In this document: positions 42,578-53,229 of the stretch, one piece after another
Numbering within the stretch: the stretch's first letter is position 1
Layout of the letters: each line of letters begins with the position of its first letter
Assembly: GCA_963721645.1 (NCBI GenBank)
Contig: CAVRJK010000003.1
Coordinates: 1 to 60,267 of the forward strand
From: JALZKA01 sp963721645
Lineage (GTDB): Bacteria; Actinomycetota; Thermoleophilia; Solirubrobacterales; 70-9
DNA length: 60,267 nt
Direction of reading: 5' to 3'
The notes under the pieces: model-generated
What the model was told of the DNA's origin: nothing
Databases searched by the model: none
The model's input: the letters and a program-made list of their open reading frames with translations, nothing else
Position numbers and translations under genes: made by a program

Positions 42578-43846
42578 CTACGGAGCGCCGATGAGCGCGG
42601 GCGCTCCGGCTTCGACCAGCGACTGAGGCAGCAGCACCGAGCCGTCGGCCTGCTGGCCGTTCTCGATGAGGGCGATAAGCGTGCGGCCAACCGCGACCGC
42701 GGTGCCGTTCAGCGTGTGGAGCACCTCCGGCGCGGACTCGGCCGAGGCCCGGTAGCGGGCTCCGAGGCGGCGTGCCTGGTAGTCGGTCGTGTTGGAGCAG
42801 GAGGTCAGCTCGCGGTAGCGCTCCTGACTCGGTATCCACGCTTCGCAGTCGAACTTGCGCGCGGCCGGCGCGCCGAGGTCGCCGACCGGAATGTCCACAA
42901 CGCGGTAGGGGATCTCAAGCGCCTCCAGGATCGCCTCCTCGATCGCGAGGATGCGCTCGTGCTCGGCGGCCGATTCCGAGGGGGCGACGAACGAGAACAT
43001 CTCGACCTTGTCGAACTGGTGGACGCGAAAGATGCCGCGGGTGTCCTTGCCGGCGGCGCCCGCCTCGCGGCGGAAGCACGTCGAGATACCGGCGTAGCGG
43101 ATCGGAAGCTCGTCGCCGCTCAGGATGTCGCCGGCGTGAAGCGCCCCCAACGGAACCTCCGAGGTGCCGACCAGGAACAGCTCATCCCGCTCGACCTCGT
43201 AGATCATCTCGCGCTCGCCTGGGAAGTATCCGGTCCCCTGCAGAGCCCCCTCCCGGACCAGCACCGGTGGGACGACGGGCTCAAAACCCTCGGCGCGAAT
43301 CCGCTCGACCGCAAACCGGATGAGCGCGAGCTCGACCATCACGAGATCTCCGATCAGATAGGCGAACCGCGACCCCGACGCCTCTGCCGCCTTCTCCATC
43401 TCGATCCAGCCGTGTTGCGTACCGAGGTCGAGGTGGTCTCGGACCTCGAAGTCGAACTCAGGCACCTTCCCGACCTCGCGGAGCGTCACGCCGTCACCTT
43501 CATCGCCATCGGGCGCCTCGGCGGCAGGAAGATTGGGAAGCGTCAGCGCGAGCTCGTCGCGGCGCGCCTCGACTTCGGCGAGCTCCGACTCGATCGCCTT
43601 GATCTCTCCACCGAGCTCGCGCATCTCGGCGATCGGTCCGGCGGCGTCCTCGCCGTCGCGCTTGGCTGCGGCGATCTCGTCAGAGACCGAGTTGCGGCGA
43701 GCGCGGCCGTCCTCGACTCGCGGCAGCAGCTCGCGCCGGCGTGTGTCCACGGCCAGTAGTTCGTCGAGAGCGTCTGCGGCGCCGCGTCGCGCCAGAGCCT
43801 CCCGGGCGGGGCCCGGGTCCTCGCGGATCCTCTTCAGGTCAAGCAC
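42578..43846 (-). CDS. serS: Serine--tRNA ligase
   Basis: 422-residue class II synthetase charging tRNA-Ser. The N-terminal helical hairpin (about 25-110) binds the long variable arm. The catalytic core has motif 2 (STCFRREAGAAGKDTRGIFRVHQFDKVE) and motif 3 (NGTAVAVGRTLIALIENGQ), with LFLVGTSEVPLGALHAG between. Start GTG 43846 gives VLDLKRIREDPG, the standard SerS N-terminus. An upstream open frame to 44254 is antisense-free but low-complexity and rejected. Confidence 0.96.
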   Translation of the reverse strand: MLDLKRIREDPGPAREALARRGAADALDELLAVDTRRRELLPRVEDGRARRNSVSDEIAAAKRDGEDAAGPIAEMRELGGEIKAIESELAEVEARRDELALTLPNLPAAEAPDGDEGDGVTLREVGKVPEFDFEVRDHLDLGTQHGWIEMEKAAEASGSRFAYLIGDLVMVELALIRFAVERIRAEGFEPVVPPVLVREGALQGTGYFPGEREMIYEVERDELFLVGTSEVPLGALHAGDILSGDELPIRYAGISTCFRREAGAAGKDTRGIFRVHQFDKVEMFSFVAPSESAAEHERILAIEEAILEALEIPYRVVDIPVGDLGAPAARKFDCEAWIPSQERYRELTSCSNTTDYQARRLGARYRASAESAPEVLHTLNGTAVAVGRTLIALIENGQQADGSVLLPQSLVEAGAPALIGAP

Positions 43847-43866
43847 AGCAGCGCCGGAGCGGCGAT

Positions 43867-44310
43867 CTACTCTGCGGCGGCGTCGCCGGTAACGGCATTC
43901 TCGTCGGCGTCGCCCTCGGTAATCCCGTCGTCGCCCGAGGGCCGGGTCGGCCGGTCGATCTCGGTACCCGAGTACTTGGCGACGAATTCGGCAACGGCCT
44001 GGGCTTCGTCGCCGGTGACGATCTGCTGAGGCATGATCGCGCCAGAGAAGCCACCGTTCTGAATCGCGTAGAGAACGTCCGCCGCAGATTCCGCACGCTC
44101 GTCGAGATTGGGTCCCTGGTTGCGGACCGTGCGGTTCGCGGATCCAAGAGCGCCGGCTGCACTGAGTGTGTGGCAACCACCGCAGCGATCGGCAAACAGC
44201 GCGGCACCCTCGGCGTCGGAGTCGGAGTCGACGTCGACGCCCTCGCTGCCGCAAGCACCGAGGAAGAGTGTCGCCGCTACTGCGGCGGTGATGATGGAGA
44301 TAGAGCGCAC
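43867..44310 (-). CDS. Lipoprotein c-type cytochrome
   Basis: 147 residues from GTG 44310. The signal peptide has a lipobox (LGAC, Cys about 20), followed by an acidic linker and a single haem-binding CGGCH (about 43-47; ADRCGGCHTLSAAG). The axial Met is in GAIMPQQIVTG. The C-terminus is a disordered acidic tail. It is a membrane-anchored class I cytochrome c on the outer face, which carries electrons in respiration. It lies 20 bases upstream of serS on the same strand. Confidence 0.9.
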   Translation of the reverse strand: MRSISIITAAVAATLFLGACGSEGVDVDSDSDAEGAALFADRCGGCHTLSAAGALGSANRTVRNQGPNLDERAESAADVLYAIQNGGFSGAIMPQQIVTGDEAQAVAEFVAKYSGTEIDRPTRPSGDDGITEGDADENAVTGDAAAE

Positions 44311-44357
44311 CGCCGCGGCATCATACTTTTCTTTAGAGGACGCTCTCCCTCAAGTCC

Positions 44358-44825
44358 ATGCCAACACCAGACGAATTCCGAAGCGCGATGGCCCTGGTGC
44401 CCACTCCGGTCACCGTCGTGACCGCGCCCGGAGACCCCGAACCCGCGGGCGCAACCGCCAACGCCGTCGCGTCGCTTTCGCTCGACCCGCCCCTGATGCT
44501 GGTCTGCCTCAACCGCCGCTCGCGCACCCTCGACGCGCTGCGTGCCGCGGGACGCTTCGCTGTCAACGTGCTGCCCTCGAGCGGCGAGGCGCACGCTCGG
44601 ACGTTCGCATCGACAGCGCCGCACGCGGATAAGTGGCAGGGCGTCCCGGCGACCGAACGCTCGGGGGTGCCAGTCCTCGACGACGCCCTTGTCTGGATCG
44701 TCTGCGAGCTCCGCGACCTGTTGGACGGGGGCGACCACACGATCGTCACCGGCACCGTCCTCGACCTGGGAACGAATAAGGGCGACCCGCTCCTCTTCGT
44801 CGACGGCGAGTACAGGCGTTTATGA
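44358..44825 (+). CDS. Flavin reductase family (FMN-binding split-barrel) protein
   Basis: 155 residues matching the flavin reductase-like domain: FRSAMALVPTPVTVVTA at the N-terminus, GATANAVASLSLDPPLMLVCL (FMN phosphate site), AAGRFAVNVLPSS and the GDHTIVTGTVLDL strand. Such proteins supply reduced FMN to monooxygenases or act as NAD(P)H:flavin oxidoreductases; the partner is not visible nearby. REP group C begins 11 bases after the stop. Confidence 0.9.
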   Translation: MPTPDEFRSAMALVPTPVTVVTAPGDPEPAGATANAVASLSLDPPLMLVCLNRRSRTLDALRAAGRFAVNVLPSSGEAHARTFASTAPHADKWQGVPATERSGVPVLDDALVWIVCELRDLLDGGDHTIVTGTVLDLGTNKGDPLLFVDGEYRRL

Positions 44826-44835
44826 GCATCGTGTA

Positions 44836-44969
44836 AGGGTCTGGCCCCTCCTGGGGTCTGACCCCGGGTCTGGCCCCTTTGGCGGCGGTTGCGTGCGTGT
44901 CGCGTGCCTGAGAACGCTCGTTGGGGGTTCGTGGGGTCTGGCCCCGGGTCTGGCCCCGGGTCTGGCCCC
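44836..44969 (+). repeat. REP group C: six cores in two tandem runs
   Basis: First run: 44836-44848, 44853-44865 (GGGGTCTGACCCC) and 44866-44877. Second run: 44933-44945, 44946-44957 and 44958-44969. The segment between (GGCGGCGGTTGCGTGCG) repeats the 3' flank of group A. Further partial cores (CCCTGGCCCCTTGG) continue to about 45004. It fills the 185-base gap between the flavin reductase and the membrane-protein genes, and holds the most cores in the window. Confidence 0.9.
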
Positions 44970-45010
44970 TTGGTCCCTGGCCCCTTGGTCCCGGGCCGGG
45001 GGCTTGGCTT

Positions 45011-45448
45011 TTAGAGGAGGCCGGCGCTGGTGCCGGCGGCGCGGAGCGCTAGGCCGAAGACGACCAGGGCAGAGACGGCCATGATCCCGGTCTCGCGGCG
45101 GAAGATGGCGAGAGCCACCAGGCGCTGGCGGTCCGGGGGTAGCGCTTCGAAGTCGATGCCCTCGAGTTCCCGTTCGCCCGCACCCGCTCGAGCACCCTCG
45201 GCCAGCATCGAGACGAGGACTGGGAGAGCGCCGTAGAGGTAATGGAGACCGTCCACGGCCTCGCGTCCGGTCAAGAGCAGGATCGAGCCGACCAGGGCCT
45301 GCAGAACCATCGCGACCTGGGAAACGCGGAGCAGGTACCAGAAGCCCTCCGAGGGCTCTTCGCGATACCACGCGTACCCACCCCAGAGGCCGGCCCCGAG
45401 GCTCGTCACGAGCACTGCGATGCCGACGGTTATGTGGAGGGCGACCAA
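45011..45448 (-). CDS. Uncharacterised four-helix membrane protein
   Basis: 145 residues from a TTG start at 45448. Helices about 3-25, 38-60, 64-85 and 118-140. Charged loop AGAGERELEGIDFEALPPDRQRLV lies between helices 3 and 4. Two His (ALHITVG, GLHYLYG) could be haem ligands but there is no proof. I do not recognise the family. It is divergent from the nuo operon, 91 bases away, and may be functionally related to respiration only by position. Confidence 0.68.
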   Translation of the reverse strand: MVALHITVGIAVLVTSLGAGLWGGYAWYREEPSEGFWYLLRVSQVAMVLQALVGSILLLTGREAVDGLHYLYGALPVLVSMLAEGARAGAGERELEGIDFEALPPDRQRLVALAIFRRETGIMAVSALVVFGLALRAAGTSAGLL

Positions 45449-45539
45449 GTCCGTCGGGAGGGGTAGGAGTTCGGCTTTTGTATGCGGAAAAACACTATGT
45501 GGCAGCTGGGCACAAGCGGGGTATATCCTGCCTCGCGAA

Positions 45540-45899
45540 GTGCTCCAAAGCTACCTGCCAGTCATCGTCTTCGCCGGACTCGGACTTCTGGTCGGTGGTC
45601 TGCTCGTGACGATCAACTCCCTGCTCGGCCCAAGCCGGCCCAACAAGGTGAAGTCCGAGCCGTACGAGTGTGGGCTCCCGAGCGAGGTCTCGACGACCTT
45701 CCGCTTCGGCGTCTCCTTCTACATGGTCGCGATGCTCTTCATCCTGTTCGACATCGAGGTGGTCTTCCTCTACCCCGTCGGAGCGATCCTCCAGGCGTCT
45801 GACTCGGTCTTCGTCCTCGCCGAGATCCTGATCTTCGTCTTCCTCCTCTTCGTGGCTCTCGTCTACGTCTGGCGCCGGGGAGCCCTGGATTGGAAGTAA
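45540..45899 (+). CDS. nuoA: NADH-quinone oxidoreductase subunit A
   Basis: 119-residue membrane subunit of complex I. Three helices (about 5-28, 60-82, 90-112). The conserved loop KSEPYECGLP with the redox-sensitive Cys and FDIEVVFLYPVG with conserved acidic residues are intact. Start GTG 45540 gives the usual length; no start lies further upstream in a conserved position. It is first in the nuoA-I operon, and overlaps nuoB by 10 bases. Confidence 0.9.
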   Translation: MLQSYLPVIVFAGLGLLVGGLLVTINSLLGPSRPNKVKSEPYECGLPSEVSTTFRFGVSFYMVAMLFILFDIEVVFLYPVGAILQASDSVFVLAEILIFVFLLFVALVYVWRRGALDWK

Positions 45900-46705
45900 A
45901 ACGCGAGAAGATCCGGGCGAACCTGCCCCTCGACGAGCCCGATCCCAACAAGGCTCTTCACGTTCGCCAGATGCGCGCGCGCGATCTGCTTCGGGGCGAC
46001 ATCGAGGGACTCGACCTCGAGAAGGTGGTCGAGGAAGCCGTGCTCACCACCCGGCTCGACAAGGTCTTGAACTGGGGCCGGGCCAACGCGATCTTCCCGG
46101 CCACCTTCGGCCTCGCTTGTTGTGCGATCGAGATGATGTCGGTCGTCAGCCCGCGCTATGACATCGCCCGCTTCGGCGCCGAGGCGATGCGCGCCTCCCC
46201 CCGGCAAGCCGACATGCTGATCCTCTCGGGGCGCGTCTCGATCAAGATGGCGCCCGTCGTCCGCCGTCTCTACGACCAGATGCTCGAGCCCAAGTGGGTT
46301 GTCTCGATGGGCGCGTGCTCCTCGTCGGGCGGAATGTTCGCCAACTACGCCGTCGTCCAGGGTGCTGACAAGTTCCTCCCGGTCGATATCCACGTTCCCG
46401 GCTGCCCGCCGCGCCCCGAAGCCCTCCTGTACGGCTTCAACAAGCTCCAGCGGATGATCTTGGGCAACCCCGACATCGGCTGGCGCACTCGCTACTCGGC
46501 CCACGGGACCGAGGAGTGGGCGCGTGACCTGGGCCAGGTGACCGACGAGGCGCGGGACGCATACGCGGCTGCCCGCGACATCGCCGAGGCTGCCGGCCCC
46601 CAGGTCTCCGGCGAGCCAGGCGGCCCGGCCGACGTGCCCGGCCCGCCGCAAGAGCGCACCGACGCCAAGCCCAAGCCCGACCGCGACGCCGGTCGCTTCA
46701 TCTAG
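45890..46705 (+). CDS. nuoB: NADH-quinone oxidoreductase subunit B
   Basis: 271 residues from TTG 45890. Peripheral-arm subunit carrying the N2 [4Fe-4S] cluster, the last before quinone. The cluster ligands are in FGLACCAIEMM, VSMGACSSSGGMF and HVPGCPPRPEALLYG. It is longer than typical NuoB (about 160-190), with an N-terminal extension of about 45 residues and a Pro/Gly-rich disordered C-terminal tail of about 70. A 53-base hairpin region follows before nuoC. Confidence 0.95.
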   Translation: MEVKREKIRANLPLDEPDPNKALHVRQMRARDLLRGDIEGLDLEKVVEEAVLTTRLDKVLNWGRANAIFPATFGLACCAIEMMSVVSPRYDIARFGAEAMRASPRQADMLILSGRVSIKMAPVVRRLYDQMLEPKWVVSMGACSSSGGMFANYAVVQGADKFLPVDIHVPGCPPRPEALLYGFNKLQRMILGNPDIGWRTRYSAHGTEEWARDLGQVTDEARDAYAAARDIAEAAGPQVSGEPGGPADVPGPPQERTDAKPKPDRDAGRFI

Positions 46706-46713
46706 GCCGCCCG

Positions 46714-46766
46714 GTGGGCTCTCCGGTGACGATGTACTTCGGCAGGGCGAAGGCCTGAGAGCCCAC
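46714..46766 (+). promoter_or_regulatory. Hairpin between nuoB and nuoC
   Basis: Perfect 10-bp inverted repeat GTGGGCTCTC (46714-46723) / GAGAGCCCAC (46757-46766) fills the 63-base gap before nuoC, ending two bases before its ATG. The loop holds an 8-codon minicistron (ATG 46732 to TGA). There is no T run, so it is not a typical terminator. It could control nuoC translation, protect mRNA ends, or set subunit ratio. Confidence 0.55.
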
Positions 46767-46768
46767 TG

Positions 46769-47299
46769 ATGCCCGACGCACCCGGCCTCGAGCTCATCCG
46801 CTCCGACCTGAACGACGCCCTCCCGGACTCGATCACCGGCAGCTACTTCGAGTACGGCCAGGCCTGTCTGATCTGCGACGCGCCGCAGATCCGTGAGGTC
46901 CTCGCCTGGCTTCGCGATACGCCCGGGCAGGAGTACACCTTCCTCGCGAGCGTCCACGGCGTCGACTACCTGCCGGCGGAGCCCCGCTTCGGCGTCCACT
47001 ACGAGCTCTTGAATATGGCCCGCGTCGAGCGGATCCGCGTGCGGGCCGACCTTGTCGATCCAGGCCCCGATGCGCTCCCGGAGATCCCGACCGTCTCTGA
47101 TGAGTGGCCCACGGCCGACCATCAGGAACGCGAGGTCTACGACTTCTTCGGCATCGTTTTCAAGGGCCACCCCGACCTCCGCCGGATCCTCATGCCCGAG
47201 GACTACGTCGGTTGGCCGCAGCGCCGCGACTTCCCGATCGGCGGCGAGCCCGTGATCTTCACCAACACCGAGCGCGACGTCCCCGGGTGGTACTCATGA
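46769..47299 (+). CDS. nuoC: NADH-quinone oxidoreductase subunit C
   Basis: 176-residue hydrophilic subunit (30 kDa family) of the complex I connecting arm. The signature WPTADHQEREVYDFFGIVFKGHPDLRRILMPEDYVGWPQRRDFP is intact near residues 110-155. The ATG lies at the foot of the inter-cistronic hairpin and has no clear Shine-Dalgarno. Its last codons overlap nuoD by 4 bases (ATGA). Confidence 0.95.
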   Translation: MPDAPGLELIRSDLNDALPDSITGSYFEYGQACLICDAPQIREVLAWLRDTPGQEYTFLASVHGVDYLPAEPRFGVHYELLNMARVERIRVRADLVDPGPDALPEIPTVSDEWPTADHQEREVYDFFGIVFKGHPDLRRILMPEDYVGWPQRRDFPIGGEPVIFTNTERDVPGWYS

Positions 47300-48648
47300 G
47301 CGAGACCGAGGAACGCCTCCGCGACGAGGAAGAGGAAGCGCCGTCGGGCGGCAACGGTGCCAGTGCGGGGATGCGCCGGTCTTCGCCCGCCCACGGCCGC
47401 GACATCGTCGCCCGCTCCTCCGCCGAGGTGATCGGGACATCGCCGCTCGAGCGCACCGACGCCGGGGAATCCCTGGAGCTCGAACAAGAGCTGATGACGG
47501 TCAACCTGGGGCCGCACCACCCCGCGACCCACGGCGTGCTCCGCCTCCTCGTATCTCTCCAGGGTGAGACCGTGGTCGACCTCAAGCCGATCATGGGTTA
47601 CGTCCACACCGGCATCGAGAAGAACTGCGAGGACAAGTCGTATTGGAAGGCGATCCCGTTCGTCGAGCGGATGGACTACCTCTCCTACTTCTTCAACATG
47701 CAGGCTTTTGTCGGCTGTGTCGAGAAGATGCTCGACCTCGAGATTCCGCCGCGAGCCAAGTACCTGCGGGTCATTCACATGGAGCTGAACCGGCTCCACT
47801 CCCACCTCGTCTGGCTCGGCACGTCGGCGCTCGACCTGGGCGCCATGTCCATGTTCTTCTACTGCTTCCGCGACCGCGACCGGATCCTCGACCTCTTCGA
47901 GATGTCAACCGGCCAGCGGATGCACACTCGCTACTTCCAGGTCGGGGGCGTCTTCGAGGACATCCCGGTCGGCTTCGAGCGCAAGGTGAAGGCGTTCACT
48001 CAGGAGTTCCCCTCGCGGATCGACCAGTTCGAGGCGCTCCTCACCAAGAACGAGATCTTTCTCCAGCGCACCAAGGGCGTCGGCATCGTCGGGCGCGAGC
48101 GCCTGAAGGCCCTCGGCGTCACCGGTCCACTGCTACGCGCCGCCGGCGAGCCGTGGGACCTCCGCAAGGTCGATCCATACCTCGCGTACAAGGACTTCGA
48201 CTTCGACATCCCGATCGGGACCGTGGGCGATGGCTGGGACCGCTTCCGCTGCCGCATCCAGGAGATGCGCGAGTCGGTGCGGATCATCGAGCAGGCAATC
48301 GACGGACTGCCGGAAGGCCCGGTGCTGGCCGATGATCGAAAGATCGTCCTGCCCCCGCGCCACGAGCTCGGCACGTCGATGGAAGCGCTCATCCACCACT
48401 TCAAGCTGGTCACCGAAGGCTTCCGGGTGCCGCCCGGCGAGTGCTACTACCCGATCGAGTCGCCCCGCGGCGAGCTCGGCTGCTTCATCCTGGCCGACGG
48501 CTCGGCGAAGCCGGCGCGCGTCCACTTCCGCGACCCGTCATTCGTGAACCTCCAGTCCCTTCGCGACATGTGCGTGGGCGAGTACATCGCGGACATGATT
48601 CAGAACCTCGCCATGCTGGACCCCGTGCTCGGAGGTATCGACAGATGA
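47296..48648 (+). CDS. nuoD: NADH-quinone oxidoreductase subunit D
   Basis: 450-residue 49-kDa subunit lining the quinone site with NuoB. Conserved quinone-site segments are LGPHHPATHGVLRLL, MGYVHTGIEKNCEDKSY, RVIHMELNRLHSHLVWLG and the C-terminal YYPIESPRGELGCFILADGSAKPARVHFRDPSFVNLQ. An N-terminal acidic extension of about 65 residues precedes the conserved domain. It is coupled to nuoC and nuoE by ATGA overlaps. Confidence 0.96.
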   Translation: MSETEERLRDEEEEAPSGGNGASAGMRRSSPAHGRDIVARSSAEVIGTSPLERTDAGESLELEQELMTVNLGPHHPATHGVLRLLVSLQGETVVDLKPIMGYVHTGIEKNCEDKSYWKAIPFVERMDYLSYFFNMQAFVGCVEKMLDLEIPPRAKYLRVIHMELNRLHSHLVWLGTSALDLGAMSMFFYCFRDRDRILDLFEMSTGQRMHTRYFQVGGVFEDIPVGFERKVKAFTQEFPSRIDQFEALLTKNEIFLQRTKGVGIVGRERLKALGVTGPLLRAAGEPWDLRKVDPYLAYKDFDFDIPIGTVGDGWDRFRCRIQEMRESVRIIEQAIDGLPEGPVLADDRKIVLPPRHELGTSMEALIHHFKLVTEGFRVPPGECYYPIESPRGELGCFILADGSAKPARVHFRDPSFVNLQSLRDMCVGEYIADMIQNLAMLDPVLGGIDR

Positions 48649-49354
48649 CACCTGAAAACGGCGGCCCCATGAAGCCGACCGATCTGCTGACCGCTGCCGA
48701 GCGCTCGGAGCTGATCGGCTCGATGCGCCCGGAGGACGCCGAGCGTGTTCCCGAGCTTCACGAGGTCGACGTTCCTCCCGAGCTGAGGGAGACGATCGAG
48801 CAGGCGATGGGGCGCTACCCGCAGCTCCGCTCCGCCTCGATCCCGGCGCTCTGGGCCGTCCAGCGCCACTACGGCTGGTGCACGCCGGACGGCATCCGCC
48901 AGGCCGCCGCGGTGATGGGCCTCACCCCCGCCTACCTCCAGTCCGTTGCCAGCTTCTACGACCTCTTCCGCCTCGAGCCCACGGCCAAGCACCGCGTGCT
49001 CGTCTGCCACAACATCTCCTGCTGGATGCAGGGCGCCGACGACATCCTCGTCGAGTTCTGCGAGGCCGCCGGTTGCGACCACCACGACGCCGAGCACGAC
49101 GGCTCCAACTCGCCCGACGGCGAGGTCTTCGTAAAGGGCTTCGAGTGCCTGGGCGCCTGCGACATCGCGCCGATGGTCTCGATCGACGCTCAGTACTACG
49201 GTCCGATCGAGCCGGGCGAGGCGGCCGAGATCGTCGCGCGCCTGAAGCGCGGCGAGGACCCGGCCCCCGACAAGGACATCCGCAAGCGCCCCATGGCAGG
49301 CGGACCCGGCCCGACCGGAGGCCCCGGACGCGAGGCGGAAGAGGTGGCAGGCCA

Positions 49355-49358
<4 letters not shown>
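48645..49358 (+). CDS. nuoE: NADH-quinone oxidoreductase subunit E
   Basis: 237-residue 24-kDa subunit with an N1a-type [2Fe-2S] cluster. Ligands are in VLVCHNISCWMQGAD and FECLGACDIAPM. The N-terminal helical part (YPQLRSASIPALWAVQRHYGW, MGLTPAYLQSVASFYDLF) is typical. Start ATG 48645 overlaps the nuoD stop; ATG 48669 is an alternative. The C-terminus is a Gly/Pro-rich tail. Confidence 0.95.
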
Positions 49359-50673
<1,315 letters not shown>

Positions 50674-50677
<4 letters not shown>

Positions 50678-53229
50678 GCAAGGGCAAGGAGATCACCCTC
50701 GTTGTCGACGGCATGGAGGTGCCCGCGACCGAGGGCGCGATGCTGGTGGACGCGGCCAAGGGCGGCGACGTCGAGATCCCGGTCTTTTGTTACGAGCCCA
50801 AGCTCGGCGGTCCCGTTGGCGCATGCCGCATGTGCCTGGTCGAGGTCGAGGGCATCCCCAAGCTCCAGACCGCGTGCTCGACCCCGGTACGCGACGGCAT
50901 GGTCGTCTACACGCAGACCGAGCGGGTCCAGGAGGCCCAGAACGCGGTCGTTGAGTTCTTGCTGGTCAACCACCCGCTCGACTGCCCCGTCTGCGACAAG
51001 GGCGGCGAGTGCCCGCTACAGGACATCTCGATGGGCTGGGGCGCAGGCAAGAGCCGGGTCACCGACCCCAAGCGCCATTTCAGAAAGCCCGTTCCGCTCT
51101 CGCCGCTCGTGCGTATCGACCGCGAGCGATGCATCCTTTGTTACCGCTGCGTCCGCTTCAGCCAAGAGGTTGCCGAGGACGAACAGCTCCAGCTCCTGGA
51201 CCGCGGCTCACGCTCGTTCGTGGGCACGTTCGACGACCGTCCCTATATCGCCCCCTTCCACGGCAACATCATCGAGCTCTGTCCCGTCGGGGCCCTGACC
51301 TCGGAGGCCTATCGCTTCCGCGCCCGCCCCTGGGACATCGAGGACGCCGGCTCGGTCTGCACCCTCTGCCCATCGCAATGCAACGTCAAGTTCACCGTCC
51401 GTGACGAGAAGGTCGCGCGAGTCCTGGCCCGCGACAACCACGAGGTCGACGACGGCTGGCTCTGCGACAAGGGCCGCTTCGGCTTTCAGATGTTCGGCTC
51501 CGAGGACCGCATACTCGGGCCGATGGCGCGCACCGGCGGCGCGCTCCACAAGGCCTCGTGGGACGAGGCGCTCCAAAAGGCCGCCGACGGCCTCAAGGCG
51601 GCCGGGCCCAGGACCGCGATCCTGATCGGCAGTCAGGCCTCGAACGAGGAGGGCTACCTGCTCCAGCGGATCGCCCGCCAGGCCCTCGGTTCCCCCCATA
51701 TCGACTCGCGCTCGGGCCACGGGCTGGAGCGCGGAACCGCCCTGGCCCTCGGGCGCCCCGAGCTCTCCGCGGCGATGCCTGACATCGACGAGGCCAAGAC
51801 CGTTCTCGTAGTTGGCACCGATCCCCTCCACTCGATGCCGATCCTCGACCTGCGACTACGCAAGGCGATGAGAAACCACGGCACGAGGGTCGCGGTCGTC
51901 TCGGAGCGCCCGACCGCCCTGGACGGGGGCGCCGACGAGACGCTGCGCTACGCGCCAGGCGAGGCCGCGGCGATCCTCTCCGATCTTGCGTCCGAGCTGG
52001 CGAGCTCTGCCGGCGGCGGCACCGGCGGCACCAACCCGTCTGATGCCCAGCGGATCGCCGGAGCGCTCGACCCCGGCGACACGGTGGTCATCTACGGCGA
52101 GCGGGTCGGCCACGGGCCCGACGGGGAGCGAGCCCTCGCAGCTTTGAGCGCGTGCGCCGAGGCTCTGAATCTCTCGGCGGATGGAGCCGGCCTGATCGAG
52201 GTCCCGGAGACCACCAACGCCCGCGGCCTGCGAGAGGTCGGCTGCATCCCCACCGCCGGCCCAGGACTCGCCGAAACGGCGCAGGGCATGAACGCGACGC
52301 AGATCCGCGACGCCCTGGAGGCCGAGGACCTCGACGCCGTGATCCTCTGGGACGTCGATCCGATCCGCGACCTGCCCGACCCCGAGCGCTGGAAGACGGC
52401 TCTGGGCGCGGCGGACTTCGTGCTCGAAGTCGGCATGTTCGGAAACGCCTCCGGCGGCCAGGCCGATGTCTTCCTGCCTGCCGAATCACACGCCGAGAAG
52501 GAGGGCACGGTCACCCACCCGGACGGGCGCCTCCAGCGTGTGCGGCCGAGCGTCCCGCACCCCGGCGACACCCGCCACGGCTGGCAGTGGCTCGCCGAGC
52601 TTGCCTTTCGTCTGGGCCACGAGACCGGAATCGACTCTTCGCTCGAGGCGCTGGAGGCGCTCGCCGCCGAGGTCTCCTTCTACGCGGGCATCACCCACTC
52701 GGAGATCAGCGGCACGGGCGTCCGCTGGCCCGAGCGCGAGCAGGCATCAGCCTTCCCGACGACTCCCGGCCCCGTACCTGGCACCGGTACGGCGGCAACT
52801 TCAGAATCCCACGCGAACGATGATTCGGTACCAGGTACCACCGAGACTTCCGAGGCGAGTGAAGCGGGGGAACCCGAGGCTCCCTCGCATTCCCTCCGCC
52901 TCGGCACCTACCGCGACCTCTGGGCCCACCAGGTCACCGAGCGCTCGCCCGCGCTGCGCTTCCTGATGCCCGGACAGACGCTCGAGCTTTCGCTCGCCGA
53001 CGCCGAGCGGATCGGGGTTTCCCAGGGCGACCAGGTGAAGGTTCGCTCGAACGGGCACTCGGTCCAGGCGAGGGTCGCCATCCGCGAGCGCATCCGGCCC
53101 GGTTCGGGCTTCCTGATCGAAGGCGTCTCCGAGCAGGGGCCGAACGCCCTCGCCGAAGCCGAACTGGTCGAGGTAGAGAAGATCGCGGCAGATCACGGCG
53201 CCCCGGAAGCGGATGAGGTGACCGGGTAG
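50674..53229 (+). CDS. nuoG: NADH-quinone oxidoreductase subunit G
   Basis: 851 residues from TTG 50674. The N-terminal ferredoxin-like domain has [2Fe-2S] ligands (VFCYEPKLGGPVGACRMCLVE) and the His/Cys cluster (CPVCDKGGECPLQ). Two [4Fe-4S] sites follow (ERCILCYRCVRFSQ; ELCPVGALT), then molybdopterin-oxidoreductase-like domains with an extra CTLCPSQCNVKF...WLCDKG site, as in NuoG with N7-like ligands. Around residues 700-735 there is a low-complexity Thr/Ser/Glu linker encoded by inverted GGTACC-rich repeats. The C-terminal domain (LSLADAERIGVSQGDQVKVRS) is a formate-dehydrogenase-like barrel. Confidence 0.95.
52772..52839. repeat. Inverted GTACC-rich elements inside nuoG
   Basis: CCGTACC...GGTACGG (52772-52792, 7-bp arms, 7-nt loop) and GGTACCAGGTACC (52827-52839), the second being close to the reverse complement of the first's GTACCTGGCACC. 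They encode part of a low-complexity linker in NuoG. GCCAGGCACC, half of the same motif, also occurs at about 55209 and 57767. Confidence 0.55.

Noticed and set aside
43847..44254. Extension of the serS frame upstream
   Set aside because: Overlaps the cytochrome c gene in another frame and is Arg-rich; SerS begins at GTG 43846.
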